Shown piece by piece: positions 37,181 through 63,311 of a stretch of 64,000 nt of DNA. A program made the position numbers and the translations under genes. The DNA is taken from the NCBI GenBank assembly GCA_005281725.1, contig SSBO01000001.1:5316399-5380398 (forward strand). Reading direction: 5' to 3'. The stretch's first letter is position 1, and the number at the start of each line of letters is the position of its first letter. Under the pieces are notes generated by a model. That model was not told the origin of the DNA, searched no databases, and was given only the letters and a program-made list of their open reading frames with translations. This DNA comes from Wuchereria bancrofti. Taxonomy: Eukaryota; Nematoda; Chromadorea; Rhabditida; Onchocercidae.

Positions 37181-40100
37181 TTAATAAAACACAGCACCAC
37201 CTGCGGCTTGCTGCAATTGTTCTGTCTGCGTCGTGCTCACCTTCAAATGCTCAAGCACCTTGCATTCTTTCAGTCTTTTAGAAAATCTGTAAAATGATAT
37301 ATCCTACTACTGCTCTAAACGATTTTCTTTTTCCAAAAATAAGGAACGCTAAATGACTTACAGGCTTAAGACATTGAGATCCATCTGACCGGTATGTTCC
37401 ACAGTTTCTACTTCATTTTGAAGTCCGTGCTTTTTCTGAACAAATTTCTAAAAGTAGACAAGAATTTTTTTAGATATAAGCACAAAAATCTTACTTTCCT
37501 AACTTCCTTTTCCATAGAATTCAAGAACTTCCTCTAAATGAACAGAAATTTAGTGGCAGAACACAGAAGTAAAAAGAGCAAAGAAATATTGTTATACAAA
37601 AATGTTTCCTTGCTCTTTTATTTTTCAGCGCAGTTGTTATTCACATCCCCAAATATACTTTATTCTTGCCGTTCTCTGGTGAATCCCTGGTGGTTTCCTG
37701 TAACCATGTTTCTGCTGTACATTGATCTCAGAATTAGGCTGTGATACTAAAGCGGTCTTCGTGAATGTATGATTATTTCCAACATTACTTTGACGACCAT
37801 CCGATGGTTGAACAGGTGAACTCTCTAGCGGTAGAAAAGGAGGCAAAGGAAGAGGTATTTCATGAAGCGGTGGGTTTATCACGGGATTTCTTAAGAACTC
37901 CGAATAGTCTGGAGGTCGACTACTATTAGCACCAAATGATGGGTGTAGACGTGATACATCTGTAAAATATTCGAAAGAGATGTGGACACAACATAAAGCT
38001 AAATCTGTTCAATACGTTGCACATGCATAAAGTAAAAAAGCATAAAGAATTCCACTTCTGGTAGAAGTGCTTTTTCTTTACCTCCGACTACAGAGTTTAT
38101 TAACAACGTTTCTGTGAAAGTAAAAGACAGGTCAATTGCATACCAGGAATTTTTGAAGGATTATTAGGACCAGCTGGAAGACTACTTTCAAATACTCTTG
38201 GTTGTTTCTGAATTGTCGACATCTAAAGTTATTAACTTTGGAGAAAGAGAATAGTGAATTCTTTGCCTCTGTTCAACAAAAATATGAATCATTTGTAATG
38301 CTAAGTTCCAAATATTATGTCAGTGATAACGATCTGACACTGCAAGTTCTTGAAAACAAGAGGGAAAATGGACACATTTCATATAAAAATGACTGCTCGG
38401 TGAACAACATGTGAAATGACGTGACAACTAGCTCTAACTGTAAGTCTTCTATTGGGTTCATTCATGCCTTTTGCTCCAATACATTACATAATGAAACAGT
38501 CCTAGTGATTCTGGCAATCAAATAAAAATCACCGGATCTTGATTCTTATCCAGTAGTAATTTTGGCCTCCTCTCAGTACACATAATATGCTTTGTCGATT
38601 CGAAACACATATTCGGATTCATTGTCCCTATAAATGATAAATTCCTAAATGATAAATTCCTAAAAAAAATGATAAATTCCTATAAATGATAAATTCCTTT
38701 GATATAAAAATGGACTAGAAATGGTTAGAAAGCGATAAGTAACCTAACATTTCTGACAACAGTGATGATTACTATACACCGCACACTTATCTGTAATAAA
38801 AAGAAAATCTTTCACCATAGTTTATTTTTCTTTTGTTTAAAGAAAGAAGAAATTCAAAAGCTTTTTTTTTCTTCTGAGCAGTAAAACAAAAGAGCAATGA
38901 AACTTCTAAACAGTAAAACAAAGCTTTCCAGCAGAATAATTTTTTCATAAAAAGGATGAAGTACTACCTAAGACAGGATTTCGAGATACACCAGATTCCA
39001 TCATTTGCAGATGGCTTGATATACATTTCTAAAATCAATCAAAATCGAAAAAAAAAACGAAAAACATAAATGGAAAAGATATATCTCACCGGAGAATTTT
39101 TATAAAGTCTGAAACGGTGAGTTACGATAATAATATTTACAGGGTTTGCAAGGAAAATTATAATACATAAGTATCACTTCCTTTATTTTTACCGCTTTTT
39201 TTGGATCATCGTTAATAAGAGCTGAAATGCGAGTTTTGTCAGTTATTTTCACTGGCAATTTCTTTTGTTTCTTTTGCGTGTCTCCATCAACTTTTTCGGG
39301 TGGTTTCTGAAATTCGTATACAGTTCGAAAACTTTTGCCATCGATGATGCTTCAATTTGGTTTGATTAGCAACTCCTCAATGCACTCTTGAGTATGTTTT
39401 CATTAAGAAGGCTTGAATTACACTTTTGTAGTTTCTTAGTCAACATTCGGAAAAAAAGCTTTCCCTTATTACATAATGATTAGGTCAATAGTTATGTCAG
39501 AAAAAAGTTGTTATTACATTCTTTTTCTGTTGTTCTTCCAAAAGCATTTGTTCTTTCAGTCGCCATGCTGCTTGTCTTGCTGGTGTAACGGCACGTTCCT
39601 TTGGTCCAAGTTCAACATCTGTAATAAATTTCAATGAGCTTATAAGAAGTGATCTTCACAAGCTAATTTTAATCATCTTAATGAAATATTAAATACGAAT
39701 AAAAAAGTAATAATTTTAGTGGAGTAAATTAAGCAAAAAAATTACAGTAGAGAATTATGTCAGTCTTTTCCAAACCATTTAGAATTTATAGTATGTGTAG
39801 TTGATAAATTATGAAACTATAAATTACAAAACTTAAATGTAACACATAGAAACGCTTTTACACCACATTACCTTCCACATGAATTTTAGGTGATTCTATT
39901 ATTGATATGTGAATTTGGTCATCATCCAATGAACTGTCCATTCCATCTGTAAGTGAACAATGAGGTAAAGAAAGCAATCACAACAACATGATACAAAAAT
40001 CTTTTGTTTCATCATGATTTTCTAATTCACGAACTGTTTTGAATCACCGCAGCTCCAGATCTTGAATTGTGGCATCCTTAAATCTCATTTTTCTGAGTGC

Positions 40101-41568
40101 CAAAAGCATTTGAGGAATTCTTGTGGGATATAAAGTGAAAAGAAAAACTTAAAACATTAGAAAACCATCTAACACTTAGTCAATCTGTGGATAGTAACGG
40201 TTAGTAAAACAAAAACCATTTTTTTTATCAAGAAGTAAATATGGTCGTCCCAGGATGCACTAGGAACGGTGTTACGATTCGTAAAAGCCTAATATGGCTC
40301 AGTATAACTTTAAGTTGATAACAAAGCTGAAGTTGAAGAATTTAAGTTATATAATAATAGATGGAACACTCTTCTTGCACCCACAGTTTAAGAGATATTA
40401 CAAAGAAAATAAAAAAAAATTAAAAAAAAAACACCGAATGAACACTGAACATTTGATTCAACAGTTTGCTCAGCTGTGATACCGCCATTAATTTCAGCTA
40501 ATTGATTTGCTTGTTTTGCTGAAATGATGGGAATAATGCAGTGTAGAGAAAAATTATTTCTTGAAACCTCTCCAATTTTTTTCCGACTCAAAAAAGGCTA
40601 CATAAATTTGCAATTTGTTTTCTAAACTATGTTACCTCTTTTAACACAGCAGTGCATTGCTAGCAACTTTGCTCGGTCAAGTGCTGTCAAACTTTCTAAA
40701 GCATTATCTGAATATTGTAACAGCTTTATCTGAAAATTTATTTTTTTTGCATTTTTTTGCATTTTTTGCATAATTTTATTTGCATTAACTTTTTAATTAA
40801 GGCGTAACTTACTTAGACTGTAAGTTTAGGAAATTAGATAAAGAAATGATGACTACTATGGAATTTGAACATAAACGTTGGAAAAAAGACTGCTAAGTGG
40901 TACACAAAAAAGTAGGAATTCTCTAGAAAAAACCCTTTAATCTTTGTCTCCAATATTCTTGATATGATAAAATTTGCAGTTAGTAATAGTAACCTCTAGA
41001 AGATTGGCTTCTTACTGTAGTGTGTAGCGATGTTTACAGACAGACAGGATGAGCCAGCAGAATGAAGATTACCAAAAAAAAAATTTGCACCGTCATTTCA
41101 TATAAGAAAAGGAAACGATAAAAATAAATTTACTCCTCTTCCCAATTAACCTTTTTGCCCCGACGCTTGCAAATCGCTAAATGGCGAAAAATTTGTAATA
41201 TGGTTCCAAATTGAGCTGTGCACCCCTTAGCACCACAGGCAAACAATGCCAAGTCTAGGTGCTTTCGACAAAAATGTTCCTCGAAGTCATCGTAAGTATC
41301 GAATGCTTCCTTACATTCTCCGCTGTCCACCGATGCAAGACACCAAAGCTCCTAAAAGAAACAACATATATCTCATTTCTTACAATACAGACAATTAAAT
41401 CCGTCCATAAAAGGGCCAGTGATAAAATGGAATTAAGAGATGGATAAAGACAGACAATGGAATGAAAACTAGAATCCAAATATTAAGAAGAAATGAAAGA
41501 ATGATAAGAGAGTAAGAATATGCAGTAAAGTAAGCAATAATCCATAGGCAACTCACCGAAAAATCCAT
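37181..41568 (-). CDS. Unrecognised zinc-finger and coiled-coil protein, about 454 aa
   Basis: Fifteen exons join in phase: 41568-41557, 41351-41151, 40729-40636, 40518-40483, 39946-39872, 39618-39518, 39306-39193, 39028-38968, 38790-38749, 38627-38533, 38207-38144, 37959-37721, 37533-37495, 37447-37362 and 37286-37181. The first coding exon is only four codons (MDFS), 21 bases after a probable spliced-leader acceptor. The N-terminal 70 residues hold two C2H2-like modules (C-x4-C and HFCRKH; FACGAKGC with HLAIC). A Cys/His cluster sits near residues 212-265 (KCISSHL, KCAVYSNHHCCQK, NMCFES, HIMCTERR). The middle is charged and helical (RQAAWRLKEQMLLEEQQKK), then a Pro-rich stretch (about 300-380) and a basic helical C-terminus. 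The finger pairs suggest nucleic-acid or protein binding in the nucleus (inference). The least certain joins are the GT donors at 38748 and 37720. No known family was recognised. Confidence 0.7.
38630..38698. repeat. Minisatellite of about 15-16 bp units
   Basis: Four copies of a unit close to AAATGATAAATTCCTA lie in an intron of the zinc-finger gene, immediately next to the acceptor of the exon at 38627. The unit length varies by runs of A. Expansion here could affect recognition of that acceptor. Confidence 0.7.
41557..41568 (-). CDS. Four-codon first coding exon of the zinc-finger gene
   Basis: ATG at 41568 followed by three codons (MDFS) and a strong donor TCG|GTGAGT in phase 0. It lies inside a 33-base exon that begins at 41589 right after ACATTTCAG. 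The other two frames of this little exon do not give an ATG start that joins the zinc-finger exon at 41351. Confidence 0.7.
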
Positions 41569-41589
41569 CCGACCACTTCAACCGCTTTC

Positions 41590-41591
41590 CT
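41590..41591 (-). promoter_or_regulatory. Probable spliced-leader trans-splice acceptor of the zinc-finger gene
   Basis: GCACATTTCAG on the minus strand ends here, the ATG lies 21 bases downstream, and no upstream exon was found in phase. A good acceptor with a very short leader is the typical picture of a nematode trans-spliced 5' end. Confidence 0.55.
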
Positions 41592-44500
41592 GAAATGTGC
41601 AATAAATATGATGCATACGTACAATGAAATGCACGGACTATGTCGAACATGTTGGTGATGCACACGTCAAATTCAAATGTACGACTAAGTCAACCATATG
41701 ACAAAAGTGTCGATCACAGCTTTTCACATCATTGGAACCCATCCTTAACGTGCGCATTATATTGGAAGAATCAGCACCATGATTCTATACTCTTACCAAA
41801 AACTAATGGCAACTGCTCGAACTAAATCTATGAAATGCTAAGTTATGACCTAAGTCGAACTATCGCATTGCTAACGTTCCCCTCTGTCTGTATACAGTAT
41901 TCAATCATTCTTACGTATATCACCTGTAGTCAAGTCACCCACGTGACGAATACAGAAATATGTAAATTATTACATCGAGCATTTCGGTAAGTTAGCTTCC
42001 CGACTTGACTATCCACATGAAACTTTTACTTTTTTATCTAATTTAGCGAAATCTGAGATGGACAATCCCATTTCTCTTATTTATGACAATACTGAATTGT
42101 TCATGCCTTCGTGGAACCACAAATTATAATTAAAGATAGAAAGCAGTCGTATAACAGAATTGTCAATTGTCATCATTGACAATCTTTCACGACAATGGAC
42201 AAAAACGATTGCATGAAATCTACATCCCATCACCCATTGTCGGCGCAACCGAAATTAAATTTCCACACATCACCTCGTCAATTGGGAAGGTGAAACTACA
42301 GGACGACTGAATCAAAAATGGGAAAATTATATAAAAAGTAGCCATTGAAGCAGAAGTCACCACACGTCACTGAAGCAGTCGAATCAGTTACTGAACGCGA
42401 TGACAATAGTATTACCGTTTTAACGACAAATGTCTATATCCAAATATATCCAAAAAACTACATCCAAAGACAAAAAGTCTAATTAATCTGAGAGCATCAT
42501 CAGAATTAAACTTCCTATGTTTTCTATTCTATCTAATAATTTAATTTCTTGTGTGTTAAACTTGATCTTCATCAGTAGAAAGAAATATCTAGTACGATAA
42601 GTGGAGAATTATACATATCAATTATCACTATAATAAGCGCAAATCGGCACAGAGGAAATGCAAATAAAGAGCAGTGTATGCAGTACGGAGAAATCATACA
42701 TTCGAGACTCGAGATCCATATTAAAGCACTGGATGGTCTAGCCATATTTAGCCGAAATTCTTCGTAAACGGAATTAAAAGTAGGTAAGATGCAAGAAAAA
42801 TGTGGAATCCATTGTTTAAGGAAGGGAATAACTGGTACACAATCCATAAGTGAAAACATATATTAGAGCACGAAAACTACAAAAGGCAGTTCAAATGGCT
42901 TACCCGTCTCAATCATTACTTTGAATGATCTTAAGCTAAAAGATTCAGAAAGTAATCTATTTAAAGAAGATGCGTGATTACATTTGATGTCCGAGGGGTA
43001 CTACGTAAAAGGTTTGCCGATCTATATGCCATTAAAAATTATTCTAAAGTGAATTCCAACTAATTAAACGGAAGGATCGCGACTTTAGAAGTGAAAGAAT
43101 GTTGGAAGTTCAAAGAATAAGAATATCGGACGCTCACGGACAGAGGTGGATTGAAGGAAAGTTATCTGCTTGAATTCTACAAGAATCTGGGAAAAGTCGA
43201 ACGAGATTAACATGTAAATGCCTCAAGTACTAAACTCAAGAATAGTGTAGTCAAGTACTAATCGGCGTTTTTGCAGCAGTGTTGTTAATGAAACTTCTGC
43301 CTTGCCTCCCAAAAGGAAGCCAATGTCATAGGCTCACAACATTTACACCTATCAAAGATTTAAAGGATTTTGCTTCTTCCATCTTCTGCATCACAAATCA
43401 TTGTTGGGTCGGTAAATGTCGAAATAATTGATTGTAAAGAAACGATCACTATGTTTAAATGATCGAATCGTTGAATGAACAAGGAATAATATTTCTGGTG
43501 ATGTAGGAGATATCGTAACACAGCCTTATGTTATATAAAGAAAGAAGGAAACAGAAAAAGAATTAACAACAAATCTAAATAAAACTTTGTAGTTAAAAAT
43601 ATCATGTAAACACAACAGAACAATAACGGAATAATCTCAATCCTTAAGAAACACCTCAGTCTAATGTTACTATCCATGTGTTGTTAGTATGTTAGTTTAA
43701 TGTTACTATCTAGTAGGTTCTTCTTTTTGTGAAGAAAAGCGAAAGTTTCATTAACTACGTTGTTCGAAAACAATCCATTACTTAGCAATTATACTATTCT
43801 TTCTTGAATTTAGTATTGAGGCAAGAGACGAGTCACGTATTCATCTTACTCGACTTATTTTTTATAAATTCTTTTAGAACTGCTAAAGCTGTTTCCAATT
43901 TGCGATGCTCTCGCTGGATCAATTGGAATTCATTATAGAATAACTTTTTAATGGCTTACTTTCTAAACAGTATGACCCGCATAACAAGTGTACCATCAAA
44001 TAATGCATCTCCTTTACAAACAGCTAGCTTTCTAAACACGTGCACAACTTTATTCATCTATTTCTGCTTTAAATCTACACCAAAATTGTCACTATGTTCT
44101 AGAATTATCCTAACATCCCTTTTGGGAGAACAAAAACTACTTAGGGATGAATTTTCATTCCTCACTTTTATGTAGAACTACAACAATCAGGAGTCAAACT
44201 TCTCACTGCTAACTCACAGATCCATTATCATTAATAATCGAATGCATATCCTGACTTCTGCCGTACTGACATACAGGAAAATACTCATTTCTTCAGCTTC
44301 CCTCCACCTCTCAGCTCTTGTTCCACCCTTCACACCTTGACCCGTTTTATGATTCAACAACAAATTCGTTCGACAATTTAAAATATGATGAACGATTTAC
44401 CCAGATATGGATATGCCCTCAATTTACCAAGTCAAGGATAACAATCAAGGACAAAGATCAATCCAAAACAGTGAACTGATAGAATACTTAGCAAGATAAT

Positions 44501-46224
44501 ACTGAAATAAAGCAATTACACTGAGGATTCTCAAAATGACTAGACCGTTTTATCCCACTGACAAGAAGCCATCAGTAATCTTGTATCCTGAAATCTTCTG
44601 AGTCCAATGGTATTTACATATGCAATAAACTCTTAAGGCTTTGCATTTGTCAACATGGGCATCTTTACCATTGTTCATTATTCTGTTGGGCTTAGTATAA
44701 CATGCATCAGCATTTCTTCGATCTTCAAAACCTTGGCATCAGCTTCGCAGCAATATCGAGGCAATAGTATCCCGACCACATATGTGAAATCTATCATAAA
44801 ATAACAAGAAACTTAACTGATCCACCAAACCTCTACATGCAGTCATTTATTTTCGCAAAAATATGACAATGTTGACGACAATTTTGATGACAACGACAAA
44901 AATTACTTCTTAGTTATATATATATATATATATATAATGATATTTCTAAGCACAATAATCATAACATATTATATGTATATAGCTCTATGTATGCTCATCT
45001 ATGAGAAGGAGAATGGATCGATTGATAATAAATTCAATAGGTAATAAATGGAAACAAGGCAGAGTCACTTCTTGACAACGAATCGCGTTAGATTCAAACA
45101 TGCCAAGCGTATGGACCCGCTGAAGCACCTTCCTCCAATGATGAGTGAAGGAAAGCGGGAGAAATGACATAATAACGATAAATAGACATCGAAATTATCA
45201 TGGTTTTGTACAAAAAAATTGCAACAACTTCCGCTTTCAGAATTGGATTTTTCCTTGCACTCAGAAGGACAGAAAAAATGAAGTCAATGCGGGGTTTTGG
45301 GAGAGAGTGAGGAATCAAAAAATGAATTACTTTTTTTTCTAAATCCTGTCTCCTCCACGTTCTTCATTGTAATTCTCTCCACCACGCAGGTTTTTAAAGG
45401 AATTAAACAGGTCAATGGGATAATGGTCCGGTTAGAATTTCTCCACATTGTTTTATTATACATTTATTACAGCAGGTACTTTCCTGGAAGCGTATGCAAT
45501 TGTTTTAATCTATCATTAAAGGAACAGTTTCCATATAGCAAAATACATAAGCGCTTACAAAACAAGTAAACTGAAACACTGCTCATTGTGAAGAGTGTTT
45601 TTTTTTTTTGTATAAGGGATGCTACCTTTTCTCTGTTTATGAAAAAATGCATACTTTTTAGCTCCAAAAAACTATTTTGTCCTCCTAAACTCTAATCTTA
45701 AGGCGAAACATAATTACTCCATATCTCGAACTAGGGGATCAAAACAAATCTTTAATTATAGGATGAAAATCTCCTTCAGAAAAGTGTGCAGTATTAAATA
45801 CAATTATCTGAATTGGAATTATGAATTTGAAAACCAATCCTAGAATCGCTCTGCTAAAATTAAGAAGAATCTAAAATTTACAAGTGCTGCGGAAAGAGAC
45901 AAAAAATAAAATTGAGTTCAAATGCTTGAAAACAGATATTAGGCTTGCTTCGAATGAAAGTCATCAGGAACTAACAGGAAGTATTTCACTGAATTTCCAA
46001 AACTCATTTTTTCCCCAAGAATAAATTCATGCAAAGTGTGAAGAAATCGTTTGAAGGAAAAGCGATTTTAAAAACTAAAACTACTATTTCGTGGAAATAT
46101 GAGAATAAAAGTATGACCATTAAAAGGCGGAACTAACATAACACAAAAAGATCCCCCTCAAAGCTCAATTTTTTTCCGTTGAATGTGACAGATGCTCAAT
46201 TAGAACTGGTGTCATCACGATCAG
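41592..46224. other. Intergenic region between the zinc-finger gene and the kinase gene
   Basis: About 4.6 kb without a supported exon. Several open frames of 60-95 codons occur on both strands (for example 42572-42859 minus and 45297-45569 plus), but none has paired splice sites in phase or a recognisable motif. An AT microsatellite lies at about 44915-44936. It should contain the zinc-finger gene promoter and the 3' UTR of the kinase gene. Confidence 0.55.
44915..44936. repeat. AT dinucleotide microsatellite
   Basis: Eleven TA units in a row between the zinc-finger gene and the kinase gene. Confidence 0.8.
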
Positions 46225-59973
<13,749 letters not shown>

Positions 59974-60009
59974 TCTTGTTGGAGCTAGTCTTTTCTTACC
60001 CAGTTTTTG

Positions 60010-60011
60010 CT
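60010..60011 (-). promoter_or_regulatory. Probable spliced-leader acceptor of the kinase gene
   Basis: GATTTCTTCAG on the minus strand, 36 bases before the ATG at 59973. The sequence up to the ATG is open in frame but has no other Met. A 5' UTR intron is the alternative. Confidence 0.5.
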
Positions 60012-63000
60012 GAAGAAATCACAACAAGCATTTGATGAAATTAATATAGGCTTCACCTCTTGCTTCTCAAGGTCCACTCGTCAAATTTCACAACGTCGCT
60101 CCCTGAAAGTAACTTATGAATGAAGGCACCTGTAGTCTTTAGGTCAACGTACTCCATTAAACAACTTCGTGTGCTAGCAGTCTTACAACAACCATAAAAT
60201 GATGAAAACACTGCGTAACATGAGAGAAAAATAAAGTGCAAGTCATCAAAAAAAAAGAGCACAATATTTAAAATATATTACACCTCTATTTTATTTCCAA
60301 CCCTTATCATATTTAACATTACCCTTCTATATGATCTTGATGTTCAGACCTAGAGCAAACAAGTCACATTGGTAAAGCTTATTTCCATGATAAAGAAAGG
60401 GAAAATTTAAAGACGCTGTTCCTTCATCAATATCGAAAATACTTCTTCAAAGAATAAAATATAAAAATAGCTGAAAATGGAAACTCAGTAACTTATCTGA
60501 TGAGATAAATGGTGTTTAATTGATCAGCTAAATTATTCTAAGAAAATGCTCCATTCTTCATTTTAAGGAGTACGATATGTGAAAGAACTTGCCTCACAAT
60601 GTTCACAACACAATGAAAATGCTGCACAAGGGGAAACCGGTAAGGTAAGTGAAGCTCGGCGACAGCCGCTCAAGTAAAGTCAAAATCGCACAAATGAATA
60701 AATAGGGGCCTTAATGCAAATTATATAAGGCAGAAAAATGTGCAATCCAAATCATAGAATGCAGAACTACGGTGCATCAAGAAGAGTGTTCAGTATCTGG
60801 CACGAAGGATTATGTGTGCAGTTATAACGAGAATCGATTTGCACGGGATCCAACAACAATTACCAAAGTGGTTAAGATCTCCTGAAGTTCGCTGCAAAAC
60901 ATAAAGCTTCCTCGCCTCATGTTTCACTTCTTAAAATGATCGTTCTTCCTCTATACAAATTATGAACAATTTTTCCGGTAATTCCGTCGATGCACTTTTC
61001 CTAAAGCGAATCTTCTTCAACGTAATTTCGCATACCTTTCTTAAGGCTGTCATAACAGTCTCGAAGCATGAATTACTAACAGTGATAGTGCTTACCGAAT
61101 GAATATTACATGAGATGATGTATTAAACTCACCTCGTGTTTCAGTGTGTCTTTGTATATATCCCAAAAAACTGAAAACTTCTTTCCACGCTTTCAGCAAC
61201 ACTTACACTTTAGCGAATATTTAATACTGAAAAAGTGAGATCTACATAACGAAGATTAACTGATTTATGTGCTGCAATGCAGTCAGCGTTTTATTTATAG
61301 CTGAAATAATGAAACTAGATAATTTTCAAGCTTTGCTTCAAAGATTCAGTGAAGATGGCAATCTAAAGTAAACAGTAACAAAACTAGCACAAGAAAGCAT
61401 AGCCAAGCAATATAGTGAATATCACGAGACTATATATCTACTCTTTAACTAACAGTAATAAGAAATAAGAAACATCCTTCAGTACAAAACAGTGCCAGAA
61501 AAGGCTAAGAAAGAGATATAAAATATATTAATTCTTCTCAATAATAGAAAGCTGCAGCATATATGTTACTATTAACACTGAGATCATCAGTAAAATCATG
61601 TCACTTTATTGGGTGAGGAAATATTCGAATATTTTTATGCGTTTAGAAATGAAAAGTTGTAAAAATTTACCACATCCCCTCATAAGTTTACTACTACAAT
61701 CTGTATACTAACCCAAACTTTCATCTAGCAAAAAAAAAGAAAAAAAATAGATAAAATAAAACAACAGCACAAAAGAAACTCTATAAGATTAGTGCTAAAA
61801 CATGAGGAGGACATCTTGTTAGCCCTTAATCACTTTGTTTTATTAAGGCCCACACACCTTACTGCCAAATATTTGTAACTACCTTTTTGTAAGATGCCGT
61901 TCACTTCATCTCACCAGAACGAGTTTACCTGAAGACCGTACCGTATCGATTTTTTATGCACGGCAAGTTTGATTAATTAGCACATCCAGCGATGGCAAAG
62001 TCGATTAGCTGTTGCAGATTGGAACAACAATACATTATGAAGATATCCTATGCATGACACCCCGAAATTCCGCAGTCTGTCCTATAATTGATGGCCAACG
62101 GCTACTACCTTCTATTGCCATTTACACAGCTCAAAGCCTCGCACGATTTTCCGTGAGGAAATCCTTTCCCGTGCTGGATTAGTGCCAAAGTGGCACGGAT
62201 GTACTACATAAGACGTTATGAAAACCACTATCCTACAAGCATATTGGTCACACAATTGGGTCTCTCGTCCATTCACTTCACATAAGCAGCAATGATTACT
62301 AGTTGTGGTTCGCTTGATTACTTCCTTTATTACTTTCAGGGAATGCACTGTTAAGGTGTTAAGGTGATAAGCCTTTATCATTTTGACATCTCCTAACTTT
62401 GCAAGAAACTTTTATCATTATCGTAGTGTTTACTGGTGATACGAACATTTACATACATATTTTGATATGATTTACGCACCAATATATCGAACTGAGCAAG
62501 TAATCAACAGAACATATTAAAATCATATGACTGCCGATGTAATAACTCAGCCAGAAAATTCAATATGAGCTTTGATAATACATTGCTGCTGTGAAAAATA
62601 AGATGATCTGAGAGGAGAAATGATTTCAAGAATATGTGTTTTCACTTTCATTAATAATTTGAATTAAGTCATTTTATAAAACTTGAAATCCTGTTTGAGC
62701 ATTACATCGGTTTACGAAGAAACAGTCAGGAAAATAAGACCAAGTAGGAGGAAGTAAAATATAAAGATGGCAGCTGGAAAAAATAATCACCAATCAGTGT
62801 TACTTCTAGAAGTAATGTGCAATAAAAGCAGACGCAAGTCATTGTTTCGGTCTTTCGACGATTTTAATGCTAACTCCGGAACACCCAAGCATTGAGCAGA
62901 CTTTCCAAATTACCCGTAATGCGCTAACATAACCGTATCAAATCCTCTGCGTTTAAATAAGGGTCAGAATTCTACTTTTTTCCGCTAAACTTTCAAATTA

Positions 63001-63092
63001 AATTTCAGCTTGAATTAAATCTAACTTTGAAAGTCATTACCATAATCACGGTAGCGGATAAAAAGCAACAAAAGGCTGAGATCATATAGGGA
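60012..63092. other. Upstream region of the kinase gene, no supported gene
   Basis: About 3 kb that should include the kinase promoter. A stretch at 61,900-62,300 is richer in G and C than its surroundings. It has an acceptor-like GCTGTTGCAG followed by a plus-strand frame of about 54 codons (IGTTIHYEDILCMTP onward), and an 89-codon minus frame at 62112-62381. Neither can be tied to a start, a donor or a known protein. Confidence 0.45.
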
Positions 63093-63311
63093 ATGCACTT
63101 GAAGCGGGGATTTGCTGCTGTTGGTAGTGCTGCTGCTGTTGCTGGTGCTGCTGGTGGTGCTGCTTCTGATGATGACAACTACTCTTCTGAGTGTAGTAAC
63201 GGTTCCTTGATGGACTACTCCACCATTTATAAAGATGTACAAGTAACGGAAACTCGAAACGATTTTCTATCCTGGAAAAGGGCAAATAGCGAGTTTGATA
63301 GAGTCAACTAG
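63093..63311 (+). CDS. Ambiguous triplet-rich open frame (Ala/Gly-rich on plus, Gln/His-rich on minus)
   Basis: On the plus strand a 72-codon frame starts MHLKRGFAAVGSAAAVAG, then turns acidic (SDDDNYSSECSNG) and ends at 63311. On the minus strand the same DNA follows an excellent acceptor (TTTGCCCTTTTCCAG near 63278). There it encodes a peptide ending in a Gln/His-rich run and a stop at 63082. The shared cause is an imperfect GCT/CTG run at 63109-63165. I cannot decide which strand, if either, is coding. No family was recognised. Confidence 0.3.
   Translation: MHLKRGFAAVGSAAAVAGAAGGAASDDDNYSSECSNGSLMDYSTIYKDVQVTETRNDFLSWKRANSEFDRVN

Noticed and set aside
41130..41151. Stop codon after KKVNWEEE as the end of a short zinc-finger protein
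   Set aside because: A donor (AAG|GTTAAT) precedes it in phase 0 and joins a chain of further exons that all agree in phase, so the longer gene is preferred. A short isoform ending here is still possible.
42572..42859. 95-codon minus-strand frame in the intergenic region
   Set aside because: Hydrophobic, Cys-containing and superficially protein-like, but without splice partners, a leader acceptor or motif; probably chance.
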